64,000 nt of DNA from NCBI GenBank assembly GCA_024639185.1, contig JAHEIW010000004.1:29999-93998 (forward strand), given 5' to 3'. Below are positions 51,814 to 60,793 of the stretch, piece by piece. The translations under genes and the position numbers were made by a program. Origin of the DNA: Deltaproteobacteria bacterium. GTDB taxonomy: Bacteria > Desulfobacterota > Desulfobacteria > Desulfobacterales > JAHEIW01. How positions within the stretch are numbered: position 1 is the stretch's first letter; each line of letters begins with the position of its first letter. The notes below the pieces were generated by a model. The model ran no database searches and was not told where the DNA came from. It worked only from the letters and a program-made list of their open reading frames with translations.

Positions 51814-52159
51814 AACCTGTCCAAAGAATGCATCTAACGCCCGAGAGCTGCGTTTTCCAGGATAAATGGATTACACATCTATTTTATAAACGCTAAGGTG
51901 TGCATCACAGGATAAATGGATTACACATCTATTTTATAAACGCTAAGGTGTGCATCACAGGATAAATGGATTACACGTCTATTTTATAAACGCTAAGGTG
52001 TGCATCACAGGATAAATGGATTACACACCTATTTTTATTGTAAATTAAGGTGTGCATCAAACCGATTCAAAATACTCGAATACTAACGTGTATACTCCGT
52101 TTTTGAAATGATTTTGCGCCTTGTCCTCGGACGCTAACTACTATTTTTAGGACAGGTTT
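51813..52159. repeat. Long palindromic repeat, member A2, split by a tandem array
   Basis: Outer arms AAACCTGTCC (51813) and GGACAGGTTT (52150-52159) enclose CATCTAACGCCCGAGAGCTGCG on the left and the family core plus GCGCCTTGTCCTCGGACGC on the right. A tandem array (51861-52059) sits between arm and core, so the palindrome is interrupted. Confidence 0.7.
51861..52059. repeat. 50-bp tandem repeat, four units
   Basis: Units start GATAAATGGATTACAC at 51861, 51911, 51961 and 52011. Each contains ACACxxCT / AGGTGTG, a small hairpin, perfect in unit 4. Units 1-3 are nearly identical and unit 4 is diverged. No spacers, so not a CRISPR array. Confidence 0.9.
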
Positions 52160-52478
52160 GTGTCATTTTTAAAAATTAAAGATTAAAACCCCATTTCCCC
52201 GGTTGGGAAAATGGGGTTTTTTAGTAAGTGTATTGGAAAGCTGGAAAGAGCTCAATTTGTTCCCGGATTGATTTAGGCGGCAACCTTACATTTTGCCAAA
52301 GCATCCGGGTCTTTCCAACAGATACTGATCGTTGAACCAATTTTCAGGTGCGATGGTTTCTGTATTTCGCACACCATTTTCGTGCACTGGCTGATGAACG
52401 AGCGTCCGGTAACGCGGCTGACCGCTGCAGCCAGCTAATCTTTTTTCCAGCTTGCGTCTTGGACCGGGCGCAGGATGA
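52160..52478. other. Intergenic region after the tandem repeat
   Basis: 320 bp with a strong terminator (52185-52222). A 34-codon minus-strand frame (52273-52377) lacks a ribosome binding site and is not called. Nothing else recognised. Confidence 0.3.
52185..52222 (+). terminator. Intrinsic terminator
   Basis: AAAACCCCATTT...AAAATGGGGTTTTTT hairpin with an inner CCC/GGG. The T-run on the plus strand and the A-run before it allow use in both directions. Confidence 0.75.
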
Positions 52479-53285
52479 TCATTTAAATTCGATTACCACG
52501 CGGCTGTTTGTTTGGCTGTTTGCCGAGTGTGCACCAGCGTCTACAGCTGAAATTTTTGAAGATTCAACCCCTTTTGCGATCAGATAGTTTTTGACGGTGT
52601 TGGCACGAACTTCCGACACCATCTGATCATAAGATGACGTGCCGGTTGCATCTGAAAACCCGATTACATTAATTTTGGTTTGCGGATTTTTTGCCAGAAA
52701 GAGCGCGACACGATCTAGCCTTTCATATGCTGTGGCGGTCAGATCATTTGAGTTGGCGCTAAAATAGACGATGAAAGGTTTATCGGGATTGATACCTAAA
52801 GCCGACTGGGAAGTCGAAGTCTGAGTCGGGGTACTGGGTTTAACCGCTGCCGGGGCACGAGACGTTCTGCCCGTCGCCTGTTTGTTTACAAAAGGAAATA
52901 CATCAGTATAGCCGGTGATGTCTGTTACTAAAAGAATAACAAAAACCAATAAAACAACGATAAGAAACGTTTCAAAAAAGCCGCTGCCAGCCGGTAGCTG
53001 ATCCATCTGATCTGCGATCTGTTCGAGCTCGGCGTCTGTCAGGCTATTCACCTGGGCTTGAACCGCTGCAGGATCGATTCCCCGGGATTCCAGAACCGCC
53101 TTGATATCCTCTCTGATCAGGTAAATGCTCAATCGATCCCGTATACGCTCTCCACGGTCTAAATGAATTGTTTCCTCGGTGCTGATGATTGCCGCCCATA
53201 CCGATTGATAGGGTCCGGATATCATCAGTATGTGGAACGCCAGCATCCAGACAGCGGGTTTTAATATCTTGCGAATGATGTCCAA
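52479..53285 (-). CDS. PA2779/DUF6627-like protein fused to an OmpA peptidoglycan-binding domain
   Basis: 268 residues. The signal segment ends near VWAA. Residues about 40-140 match PA2779-type proteins (VLESRGIDPAAVQAQVNSLT, AELEQIADQMDQLPAGSG, then a span VVLLVFVILLVTDITGYTDVFPF). After a Thr/Ser/Pro linker comes an OmpA-like domain (VYFSANSNDLTATAYERLD, GFSDATGTSSYDQMVSEVRA, IAKGVESSKISAVDAG). The OmpA domain should bind peptidoglycan and tether this membrane protein. The expected Asp/Arg contact residues are partly present. Confidence 0.75.
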   Translation of the reverse strand: MDIIRKILKPAVWMLAFHILMISGPYQSVWAAIISTEETIHLDRGERIRDRLSIYLIREDIKAVLESRGIDPAAVQAQVNSLTDAELEQIADQMDQLPAGSGFFETFLIVVLLVFVILLVTDITGYTDVFPFVNKQATGRTSRAPAAVKPSTPTQTSTSQSALGINPDKPFIVYFSANSNDLTATAYERLDRVALFLAKNPQTKINVIGFSDATGTSSYDQMVSEVRANTVKNYLIAKGVESSKISAVDAGAHSANSQTNSRVVIEFK

Positions 53286-53443
53286 ATGAGATCTCCTTTA
53301 GCGCGGGTTGAATTCCAAATATCGAGGCGGCACAACTCTGTAATTCATAGCGCCTCTTTGAAAATGGCATGGCGAGTCAACACGCTTTTATGTTGTCAAT
53401 TTTTTCTGGGGCGGCACCCGATTAGCTGTTTTAAAACCGCCTC

Positions 53444-53566
53444 TTAATGCCGCCGGCCACCGGAAATCGAGGGGCTCAAAAAGTACAGGCTATCCCAGTC
53501 GCCCAAAATGGAACAACCGAGATAGCCTAGCCATAACACCAAACCGCGAAAAAAGAGGGCAAGCAT
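53444..53566 (-). CDS. Possible small protein (40 aa)
   Basis: A 40-codon frame starting MLALFFRGLVLWLGYLGC, with a LxxC-like site, ending SPSISGGRRH. No clear ribosome binding site before the ATG at 53566. It lies upstream of the OmpA-domain gene on the same strand. The remaining gap (53286-53689) shows no other gene. Confidence 0.3.
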   Translation of the reverse strand: MLALFFRGLVLWLGYLGCSILGDWDSLYFLSPSISGGRRH

Positions 53567-53689
53567 TATGGATCTAGTATATGGTAGCACTAGTGGTTAA
53601 TGGAAAACAATATATATTATTGCAGGGGTTACATTTTTTTTAAAACCAAAGCCGAAATCAGAACGCCAATTACCTCAGGGCCCCTGCGC

Positions 53690-54259
53690 TTATGCCAGCC
53701 CCGCATCCTCAAACAGCTTTTTCATGCCAGATTTATTCGTAAATATCTCTTCACGGGTCAGGCCTTCCAGTTCATGGGGAAACACCAGCCACTGATCGGT
53801 CTCATGAATATAGTAATCCGGAACGATGTCTGTTAGATTAAATTTGGGCTTAAACCAGGCCGTCGCAACCCGGATGTCCTTTGGCAGATTGCGTCGCATT
53901 TTCGCCGTCAGGGTCTCGATAACAGCCTTGATGCTGTTGCCGGTATCAAAGACATCATCGACGATCAGCAGGCCGTCTTCCCAGTTGGCCTGCCGGATAA
54001 CATACTCGAGTCCATGGACGCGGACTTTTTTGTCTCTTTTTTTGATGCCGTAATAAGAAGAGGTGCGGATAGCGATATGATCGGTTTTAACACCCAGATG
54101 GTCCATTATTTCCTGGACTGCAATCCCTACGGGCGTACCGCCCCGCCAAACGCCGATAATAAAACTGGGTCTGAACCCGCTTTTAAAAATGCGCAGACCC
54201 AGCTCAAATGAATCATTTAACAATTCCTGGGCGGTCAGGTATCGTTTTTCATCAACCAT
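53690..54259 (-). CDS. Phosphoribosyltransferase (hypoxanthine/xanthine type)
   Basis: 189 residues with the PRPP-binding loop LLIVDDVFDTGNSIKAVIE (about residues 97-115) and an N-terminal substrate loop (FIIGVWRGGTPVGIAVQE). The C-terminus is long and ends KKLFEDAGLA. Class I PRTases of this shape salvage purine bases; the base specificity cannot be fixed by eye. Monocistronic between repeats and the OmpA-domain gene. Confidence 0.85.
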   Translation of the reverse strand: MVDEKRYLTAQELLNDSFELGLRIFKSGFRPSFIIGVWRGGTPVGIAVQEIMDHLGVKTDHIAIRTSSYYGIKKRDKKVRVHGLEYVIRQANWEDGLLIVDDVFDTGNSIKAVIETLTAKMRRNLPKDIRVATAWFKPKFNLTDIVPDYYIHETDQWLVFPHELEGLTREEIFTNKSGMKKLFEDAGLA

Positions 54260-54296
54260 AATCAGCTAACGGGGTTCCCTGTCATGAGATCAATTC

Positions 54297-54440
54297 GAAG
54301 CTATCTCAAAAATGCATCTTACGCCCAAGGGCTGCGTTAAAAACCGATTCAAAATGCTCGAATACTGTCGTGTATGCTCCACTTTTGAATCGGTTTTCGC
54401 CTTGCCCTTAGACGTAATCTACTATTTTTGAGACAGCTTC
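54297..54440. repeat. Long palindromic repeat, member A3
   Basis: 144 bp. Arms GAAGCTATCTCAAAAAT / ATTTTTGAGACAGCTTC on the outside, CGCCCAAGGGCTGCG / CGCCTTGCCCTTAGACG within, and AACCGATTCAAAA / TTTTGAATCGGTT next to the core (CTCGAATACTGTC then GTGTATGCTCC). The most complete copy of the family here. Confidence 0.8.
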
Positions 54441-54529
54441 TCGTTATCCTCATTATATTTTTCAATGCCGCTCTTAGTCAAACGAAAAATCGACTTCATC
54501 TGATGATAGCCTTAATTATTAGACGGACC

Positions 54530-55075
54530 TCAAGTGAGTCTTGTAAACGGCTTGCCATGAGTGTTAAGCGACACCTTATCATAGGGCAGCGATTCTCTGG
54601 GATGCCCCGGCTTGACTTCATCCGGGTGGCCGATAGCAATAATGGATACCACCTTCATCCGCGCCGGCAGATTGAGGTGTTCGGCGATATAGCCTTCGGC
54701 CGTCTGGCGGTCATCGTGTTTCCTTTCTCTGATCTGAATCCAGCAACTGCCCAACTCAAGGGATGTAGCCGCCAGATGGATAAAAGCTGACGCAATCGAT
54801 GCGTCCTCGATCCATACATCGGCTATTTGTGGGTCGCCGCAGACGACAATTCCCAGGGTCGCATTTTTTAAAAACGTGGCGCCATGTGGCTTTGCACGGG
54901 ACAGTTTTTGCAGCAGATCGGGTTCGGTCACAACCACAAATTCCCATGAATTTTTACCCATTGATGTCGGGGCGCGCAGCGCCGCCTCTATCAATTGATC
55001 AATCGTTGCCGAATCCACCGGTTTGTCCAGGTATTTTCGAATACTTCTGCGCTTTTTTAAAAGTTCTAAAAACAT
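54530..55075 (-). CDS. Nitroreductase-family flavoprotein
   Basis: 181 residues from ATG at 55075, six bases after AAGGAGG (another ATG precedes it by one codon). FMN-binding RRSIRKYLDKPVD, ALRAPTSMGKNSWEF, and the C-terminal IGHPDEVKPGHPRES. A 4-helix insertion is absent, giving a short NfnB-like form. Reduces nitro compounds, quinones or similar with NAD(P)H. Its ribosome binding site abuts a perfect-armed repeat at 55089-55175. Confidence 0.88.
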   Translation of the reverse strand: MFLELLKKRRSIRKYLDKPVDSATIDQLIEAALRAPTSMGKNSWEFVVVTEPDLLQKLSRAKPHGATFLKNATLGIVVCGDPQIADVWIEDASIASAFIHLAATSLELGSCWIQIRERKHDDRQTAEGYIAEHLNLPARMKVVSIIAIGHPDEVKPGHPRESLPYDKVSLNTHGKPFTRLT

Positions 55076-55088
55076 CATCACCCTCCTT

Positions 55089-55175
55089 AAAAACGATCTC
55101 AAAAATGCATCTAACGCCCAAGGGCTGTGTTCTCCAGGATAAATGGATTACACATCTATTTTTGAGATCGTTTTT
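55089..55175. repeat. Palindromic repeat with perfect 18-bp arms (member B)
   Basis: AAAAACGATCTCAAAAAT (55089-55106) and its exact reverse complement (55158-55175). Between them lie CATCTAACGCCCAAGGGCTG and CCAGGATAAATGGATTACAC, the second being the unit sequence of the tandem array at 51861-52059. Links the two repeat families. Confidence 0.85.
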
Positions 55176-55330
55176 ACAATTTTGTTTTACTCCGGGTATG
55201 CGAACGAATTTAATTGGTCACCAAAAATTAAGTTAATCACTTGCAGCTACCTCTAAGACTTTGAGGATTTGAATTTGAGCGAAGGCCATGATAAAATTTT
55301 TTTATGGTACAGTCAAAGAAAATAAGACCG

Positions 55331-56179
55331 ATGAAAATTTTAAAAGAAAAAATAAGTTATAGGGTGATATGCGCTTTAGGCGCGATGCTGGTTATTTTGG
55401 TGCTGGCAAGTAGTGCTGCAGCACAGGAAGTGGCGGTTATCAAAGTCCAATACCGGCGCGCAGCTGAGCTGGTGCCAGTTGTTCAAAGCCTGCTTTCAGA
55501 TGACGGCAGCGTTACCGTCAGTCAGCGGGTCAATTCACTGGTCATCGTGGATAGCGCCGAGGCGATCCAACGCGTGTACGACTATGTTGAACGATTTGAC
55601 ACTCGGGTTGAACAGGTCCGCATACGCGTGCGATTTCATAGCGGCCACACCGGAGATCAGGAAGCGCACGCCGTTGGCGGCCGGTATTCCAGCAACGACC
55701 GCCGGGTTGATGCCGGGGGCCGAAAAAAAGAAGGAACGAGCATTAATTTTAGAAGTCGCGCCTACCGGCAAAGCGGCAGCGCCGAGGCTTTTGTGGTTGC
55801 CATGTCCGGCAGCCCGGCTTTTGTTCGCACAGGAAAAGAAATCCCTTATTTGAGCAGTTCGCCTTTTATCAGGCGCCATGCTCCGGGCGGCGCAACGGTC
55901 GAATGGCATAGCGTTGAAAGCGGATTTGAAGTCACACCGACACTCGCTGGCGACAATGTCATCTTAAAAATTGTTCCGCGCATCGCCTATGACGACCGTG
56001 ACGATACGGTTATCCGTTTTTTCGGGGCTCAGACGGAATTGACAGTGCCATTCGGGCAATGGGTGGAGATCGGCGGGGCGGACAACCGGCAAAACGAAAT
56101 TATTCAAGAGATTCTTTCCCAGCGCACCGGCAGGGGGCAGACCACTCATTCGATGTCAATATTGGTAGAACGACCCTAG
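55331..56179 (+). CDS. Secretin-like protein (N-domain plus short secretin C-domain)
   Basis: 282 residues from ATG at 55331 with a signal peptide (VICALGAMLVILVLASSAAAQ). Residues about 32-100 are a secretin N-type domain (VIKVQYRRAAELVPVVQSLL, NSLVIVDSAEAIQRVYDYVERFD). The rest, with AFVVAMSGSPAFVRTGKEIPYL and VEWHSVESGFEVTPTLAGDNVILKI, matches the start of the secretin pore domain. Real GspD/PilQ secretins are 600+ residues and multidomain, so this is a truncated or minimal relative, possibly a periplasmic accessory protein. Confidence 0.65.
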   Translation: MKILKEKISYRVICALGAMLVILVLASSAAAQEVAVIKVQYRRAAELVPVVQSLLSDDGSVTVSQRVNSLVIVDSAEAIQRVYDYVERFDTRVEQVRIRVRFHSGHTGDQEAHAVGGRYSSNDRRVDAGGRKKEGTSINFRSRAYRQSGSAEAFVVAMSGSPAFVRTGKEIPYLSSSPFIRRHAPGGATVEWHSVESGFEVTPTLAGDNVILKIVPRIAYDDRDDTVIRFFGAQTELTVPFGQWVEIGGADNRQNEIIQEILSQRTGRGQTTHSMSILVERP

Positions 56180-56479
56180 CAATTTCTGGCCATAAATGGC
56201 TCATTTCTATACGGAAATTCTATCTTTCAATTTCTAACACTTGAACACCGGCACCTGTTTACACACCATTTTCTCCCATCGAAGTTTTACTGAAGTCCAA
56301 AGCCTTGAAGACCAAGGAGAGGCTAATCTGATTTTACCTTGCACACTGATCCCTGAGGCCTTATAACAAATAACGGTGCTTATTTTATACACTATAAGAT
56401 TTGATCGTCAGGTTAATGTTCTATTGAGCATTTAATCAACACCCTTCCAAGGCATTAAAGGGGGAAAGGAGGGGATTGT
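56180..56479. other. Intergenic stretch
   Basis: 300 bp with no gene or repeat recognised. Presumably contains the promoter of the Rap1a-like gene. Confidence 0.3.
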
Positions 56480-56833
56480 ATGAAGTCGCTTTTAATATTG
56501 ATAATCGCGGCCGTTTTTCTGGCGCCGGCTACCGCCGGTTCTGCTGATTGTGGCCCGATGACCAGCGGCCATAATCTTCTGGCTTGCATCGAAAGCAGCG
56601 ATCCACAGCTTTACGGCTATGGTCTGGGATTTATCTCAGGTGTCACATTTGCCTACCGTGCAATACATGATGGTGCAGTGAAGCCGGAAAAGATTTGCAT
56701 CCCAAAAGGCGTTAAAATAAAAGAGGTGAAGCTGGTTGTCGAAGACTACCTGTCCAATCATCCCGACAAGCTGGACCAAACACCCTGGGTGCTGGTATCC
56801 GAAGCCATTAGAGAGGCCTTCCGGTGTTACTGA
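56480..56833 (+). CDS. Rap1a/Tai-like secreted protein
   Basis: 117 residues, GGAGG before the ATG. Signal peptide (LLILIIAAVFLAPATAGSA). The mature part has DCGPM...LLACIESSD, YGYGLGFISGVTFAYRAI, KICIPKGVKIKEVKLVVEDYLSNHP and EAIREAFRC. These are features of the Rap1a/Tai family, whose founding members are immunity proteins for type VI secretion toxins in Serratia. No toxin or secretion gene lies nearby, so immunity is not implied here. Confidence 0.75.
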   Translation: MKSLLILIIAAVFLAPATAGSADCGPMTSGHNLLACIESSDPQLYGYGLGFISGVTFAYRAIHDGAVKPEKICIPKGVKIKEVKLVVEDYLSNHPDKLDQTPWVLVSEAIREAFRCY

Positions 56834-57015
56834 AACCCTTGGGTTGTGCCTGAAATCGGTTCGTCAGTTGACACGTTATCTTTTAAAAAGCGGGTAAGCG
56901 ACAAGGCCAGAAGCCGGCGAGTCCGGATAATTGAAAGTCAAAAGGCACAAAGGATTAAGGCTTCGAGCCTTCTGGGATCCCGGCCTCCCGGCAAAAAATA
57001 AAGGGTAAGCGCATT

Positions 57016-57354
57016 ATGGCCAAAATTATTCCCCTCGAAAATGAAGATCAGGACCGCTGGAAACAACACAATACCCATGTGCTCGAGGCGGTTCAAGATA
57101 AGGCACTGAAAGAAATGATCAAGCAGGTCCTGCATTTACATGAAATGGAGCATAGCGGTGAATGGCGCCAGGCACATCATCGGCTTGATTTTTCAAAATC
57201 CACATTCCGGGATTATCTGCAACTTTACGCGCGCTGGTCGATTCCCGAATTTCGAATTCTCGAAGAAGCCGTATTTGAAAACCTCGATGAGCTCAAGCGC
57301 AAGGGGTTATACAGCGTTTTGATTCGGCTTAGAAAAGAGAAAGATGCAAAGTAA
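57016..57354 (+). CDS. Hypothetical helical protein (112 aa)
   Basis: No signal peptide. Predominantly helical and charged, with KALKEMIKQVLHLHEMEHSG, WRQAHHRLDFSKSTFRDYLQL and WSIPEFRILEEAVFENLDEL. Several His residues (HLHEMEH, AHH) could bind a metal, but this is speculative. No family recognised. Followed 76 bp later by another small unknown gene on the same strand. Confidence 0.5.
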   Translation: MAKIIPLENEDQDRWKQHNTHVLEAVQDKALKEMIKQVLHLHEMEHSGEWRQAHHRLDFSKSTFRDYLQLYARWSIPEFRILEEAVFENLDELKRKGLYSVLIRLRKEKDAK

Positions 57355-57430
57355 TTAGCCGGGTCTCTGGTTTGTCAATGGTTTAATGCGGCGCAAGAAT
57401 TACCCGTTTGCGCCGGACCGGGAGTAACAA

Positions 57431-57730
57431 ATGATAAAAAAACCTCGTACCGAACTCACCAAGAGGGCTTCCGGCCTGGGTTTTAGACAGGGCTATGAAA
57501 TCGCCAATCGAACCCGGATTGATGAAAGCATCGACCAGGGGGCCTTCGTCGATATGGTTTTAGAAGCGGTGCTGAATTCTCTTGAAACGACGGTTTTTCA
57601 GTCATTATCTGACGAGCTTGATGCGATGAATGATCAATATCCGGCCTTTGACAGCTGGAAAGTCTTCGCCGATGGTGTTGTCAAAGGCGCCGGTGAAAAC
57701 TTTTTGGATCGCACCGCCGATCAGGAATAA
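57431..57730 (+). CDS. Hypothetical small protein (99 aa)
   Basis: GGGAG lies 7 nt before the ATG. A basic start (MIKKPRTELTKRASGLGFRQ) precedes an acidic helical body (RTRIDESIDQGAFVDMVLEAV, ETTVFQSLSDELDAMNDQ). Soluble. No family recognised. It may form a unit with the 57016 gene, but there is no direct evidence. Confidence 0.5.
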   Translation: MIKKPRTELTKRASGLGFRQGYEIANRTRIDESIDQGAFVDMVLEAVLNSLETTVFQSLSDELDAMNDQYPAFDSWKVFADGVVKGAGENFLDRTADQE

Positions 57731-57847
57731 TGCACCTGCGGAAAAAATGTCTCTCGCGATTCATATCCTACCCCCGGTATCTGAGATGCCGGTCAAAAAG
57801 CCTTACCTTTGAAAGCCGCCTTTCACCGTACAGGAGGCTTTCCGGAT

Positions 57848-60550
57848 TCACCCATGCGTCTTTTCCGAATCACTGCTTGCGCTGCCCCCTGATTGCTGAA
57901 TGAGCTTGGCCACCAGCCCCGTCCAGCCGGTTTGATGGCTGGCACCCAGACCGGCACCATTGTCACCGTGGAAGTATTCGTTGAACAGAATCAAATTTTG
58001 CCAGTGCGGGTCTTTGTCAAAGATGTCCAGACCACCGTATATTGGTCGCTTGCCGTTGCGCTTGCGTAAAAATAACCGAATCAATCGTCGCGAAAGTTCA
58101 GTGGCAACCTGGCCCAGATTCATCATGTTGCCCGACCCGGTGGGGCACTCAACTTTGAGATCATCGCCAAAATAGTGATTAAATTTCTGCAGGGCTTCAA
58201 TCAGCAAATAATTAATCGGAAACCAGATCGGCCCGCGCCAGTTGGAATTGCCACCAAACAGACCACTTTGCGATTCAGCCGGCTGGTAATTAATCGTGTG
58301 GGCGGTGCCATTGACATGGAACGTATACGGATGGTCTTTATGGTATTTGGAAACGGACCGAATGCCAAATTCTGAAAGAAATTCATTTTCATCGAGCAGG
58401 GGCTGAAGAACTTGAATCAGGTGATCGCGATTGACAATTGACAACAGCCGGCGCGAGTGCCTGCCCGGGGCTCTGACGCAGGCGACATGACCGCCGTCTC
58501 TGAGGTAGATGCGGTTCTGGAAAAACCAGTTCATGCGGCGTTTAAATTCCGGTAGCATGTCAACCACATCGAGCTCAAGCGTCTCTACGGCCAGCAGCGG
58601 CATCAGGCCCACCAGCGAGCGCACCTTAAGCGGGACAATGCCACCATCCGGCAGATGCAGGGCGTCATAAAAGAATCCATCTTCTTCATTCCACAGGCTG
58701 ACACCCCGGCGATATTCACCGGTCATGGCGCGCGCAATGCGCAAAAAGTGCTCGAAGAATTTACTGGCACTGTCCTGATAAACGGGGTTATACTGCGCCA
58801 GTTCCAACGCCATCTTGAGCATAACCAGACTGTAAAAACCCATCCAGGCGGTCCCATCGGATTGATCAATACGCCCGCCGGTGGGCAACGGTGCGCTGCG
58901 ATCAAAAACACTGATGTTATCCAATCCCAGAAAACCGCCCTGGAACACATTGTGGCCTTCTACATCTTTTTTGTTGACCCACCAGGTAAAATTGAGCAGC
59001 AACTTGTGATAAATGCTCTCAAGGAAATCTATATCGGCCGTGCCCTCTTGCTTGGCGTCAATTTGATAAACACGCCAGGCCGCCCAGGCATGCACAGGCG
59101 GATTGACGTCGCCAAACTTCCACTCATAGGCCGGTAGCTGCCCGTTGGGATGCATGTACCATTCACGGGCCATCAATGCCAGCTGGCGTTTGGCAAAATC
59201 GGCATCGACCAGGGCCAATGGAAGACAATGAAAGGCCAGATCCCATGCCGCATACCAGGGGTATTCCCATTTATCGGGCATGGAGATGATATCGAAATTG
59301 TAAAGATGCTGCCACTCATGATTGCGCGCGGTATGCCGGGTCGCCGGGACCGACCGAAAACTGGGATCGCCCCTTAGCCATTGCTCCACATTATAATAGT
59401 AGAATTGTTTGGTCCAGAGCATGCCGGCCAGCGCCTGCCGCTGTACTTTTTTTTCGTCTTCGCTCAGTTGCGGCTTTTGAATTGCGGCATAATACTCATC
59501 GGCTTCCAACCGACGCTTTTCAACGATGGCGTCAAAATCATCGAATGCCGACCGCAAGGCTTTATTGCTGAGGCGCAATCGGATGATGTGGTCCTGGCCG
59601 GAAGCCGGCTCTGCACGGTACACGGCTGCCATCTTGGTGCCTTCACGCTCAGGATTGACGGCTCCTTTTTCGCTGTGCACCAGGTAGCGGTGAAATGCAT
59701 CTTTGTTAAATCGATGATTGCCGGGCACATCGGGTAAGCGCTCTGAATTGGTTTCATTTTCGGTAAAAATGAATTCCCGGGCGTCTTCGGCGTAAAAGTA
59801 ATACGCACCGGTGGCTGAATGATCGGCGGCTACCGCCGCTGCACCCGTCGATTTTTTAATGTGCTTGAGTTGCGGCTTTTTTGTGACCTCACCCATGGGG
59901 CCATTTTCATATCCCCAGCTCCAGGTATTGCGAAACCAGAGTGTGGGCAGTACATGGCAGGCGGCTTTTTGCGGTCCCCGATTGGCAACCGTAATCTGGA
60001 TTAAGATATCCTGCTCATCGGCCTTGGCGTATTCAACCAATACATCAAAATAGCGGTTGTCACGAAAGACACCGGTATCCAGCAGCTCATATTCAAAATC
60101 CAGAAAATTACGCCGCCTGTTTTCAGCGACCAGATCGGTATAGGGGTATTTTCCCTGAGGGTACTTATACAGTGCTTTCATGTAGCTGTGGGTCGGCGTG
60201 CTGTCCAGGTAAAAGTAATATTCTTTTACATCTTCGCCGTGGTTGCCCTCGGCGCCGGTCAGGCCGAACAAGCGCTCTTTCAAAATCGAATCTTTGCCGT
60301 TCCACAAGGCAACCGCAAAGCACAGGTATTGGAAACGATCCGATATGCCGGCAATGCCGTCCTCCCCCCAGCGATAGGCCCTGCTGCGGGCATGATCGTG
60401 GGGAAAATATTCCCAGGCGCTGCCGTCGGTGCTGTAGTCTTCGCGCACCGTGCCCCACGAGCGCTCACTCAGGTATGGGCCCCATTTTTTCCAGTTGGCT
60501 TTGCGCTGGCGGTATTCGATCAGGCGCCGGTGTTCTGCAGTGGATTTCAT
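57848..60550 (-). CDS. GH63/MGH1-type glucosidase
   Basis: 900 residues, GAGGA before the ATG. N-terminal beta-rich domain ([35 protein letters not shown]) and a C-terminal (alpha/alpha)6 barrel (about residues 420-860). Motifs include [25 protein letters not shown] with the Asp of the catalytic region, [20 protein letters not shown] and [20 protein letters not shown]. The family hydrolyses alpha-glucosides or related glycosides such as glucosyl/mannosylglycerate. The exact substrate is unknown. It lies next to glucokinase, consistent with intracellular glucose release. Confidence 0.8.
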   Translation of the reverse strand: MKSTAEHRRLIEYRQRKANWKKWGPYLSERSWGTVREDYSTDGSAWEYFPHDHARSRAYRWGEDGIAGISDRFQYLCFAVALWNGKDSILKERLFGLTGAEGNHGEDVKEYYFYLDSTPTHSYMKALYKYPQGKYPYTDLVAENRRRNFLDFEYELLDTGVFRDNRYFDVLVEYAKADEQDILIQITVANRGPQKAACHVLPTLWFRNTWSWGYENGPMGEVTKKPQLKHIKKSTGAAAVAADHSATGAYYFYAEDAREFIFTENETNSERLPDVPGNHRFNKDAFHRYLVHSEKGAVNPEREGTKMAAVYRAEPASGQDHIIRLRLSNKALRSAFDDFDAIVEKRRLEADEYYAAIQKPQLSEDEKKVQRQALAGMLWTKQFYYYNVEQWLRGDPSFRSVPATRHTARNHEWQHLYNFDIISMPDKWEYPWYAAWDLAFHCLPLALVDADFAKRQLALMAREWYMHPNGQLPAYEWKFGDVNPPVHAWAAWRVYQIDAKQEGTADIDFLESIYHKLLLNFTWWVNKKDVEGHNVFQGGFLGLDNISVFDRSAPLPTGGRIDQSDGTAWMGFYSLVMLKMALELAQYNPVYQDSASKFFEHFLRIARAMTGEYRRGVSLWNEEDGFFYDALHLPDGGIVPLKVRSLVGLMPLLAVETLELDVVDMLPEFKRRMNWFFQNRIYLRDGGHVACVRAPGRHSRRLLSIVNRDHLIQVLQPLLDENEFLSEFGIRSVSKYHKDHPYTFHVNGTAHTINYQPAESQSGLFGGNSNWRGPIWFPINYLLIEALQKFNHYFGDDLKVECPTGSGNMMNLGQVATELSRRLIRLFLRKRNGKRPIYGGLDIFDKDPHWQNLILFNEYFHGDNGAGLGASHQTGWTGLVAKLIQQSGGSASSDSEKTHG

Positions 60551-60793
60551 GAAATGTCCTCTACGGGCTGTATGCCAATTTAGTTAACCACTAAGCGGCG
60601 CTTGTCAACCTTTACGAAACAGTCACAATCGTAAGGTTTTAATCGGGCAGACGACAGTGTTGCAAAATCGACCGCCTTCTTTTTTTGACAGCGGTGTTTT
60701 GTCTTCTTATTTTTCAATTACTTATAAATATTGTTTTGCTTTTTTTATCTATCCGCAAGATTGCGGTGACCGGTTTTTCAGAGAGGAACTCCG

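Noticed and set aside
51861-52059. Regularly repeated 50-bp units as a CRISPR array
   Set aside because: Units are contiguous with no spacers, only four copies, and no cas genes in the window.
52273-52377. 34-codon minus-strand frame
   Set aside because: No ribosome binding site and no recognisable feature.
56480-56833. Rap1a/Tai-like gene as part of a toxin-immunity system
   Set aside because: No toxin, secretion or effector gene is adjacent; the family is broad.
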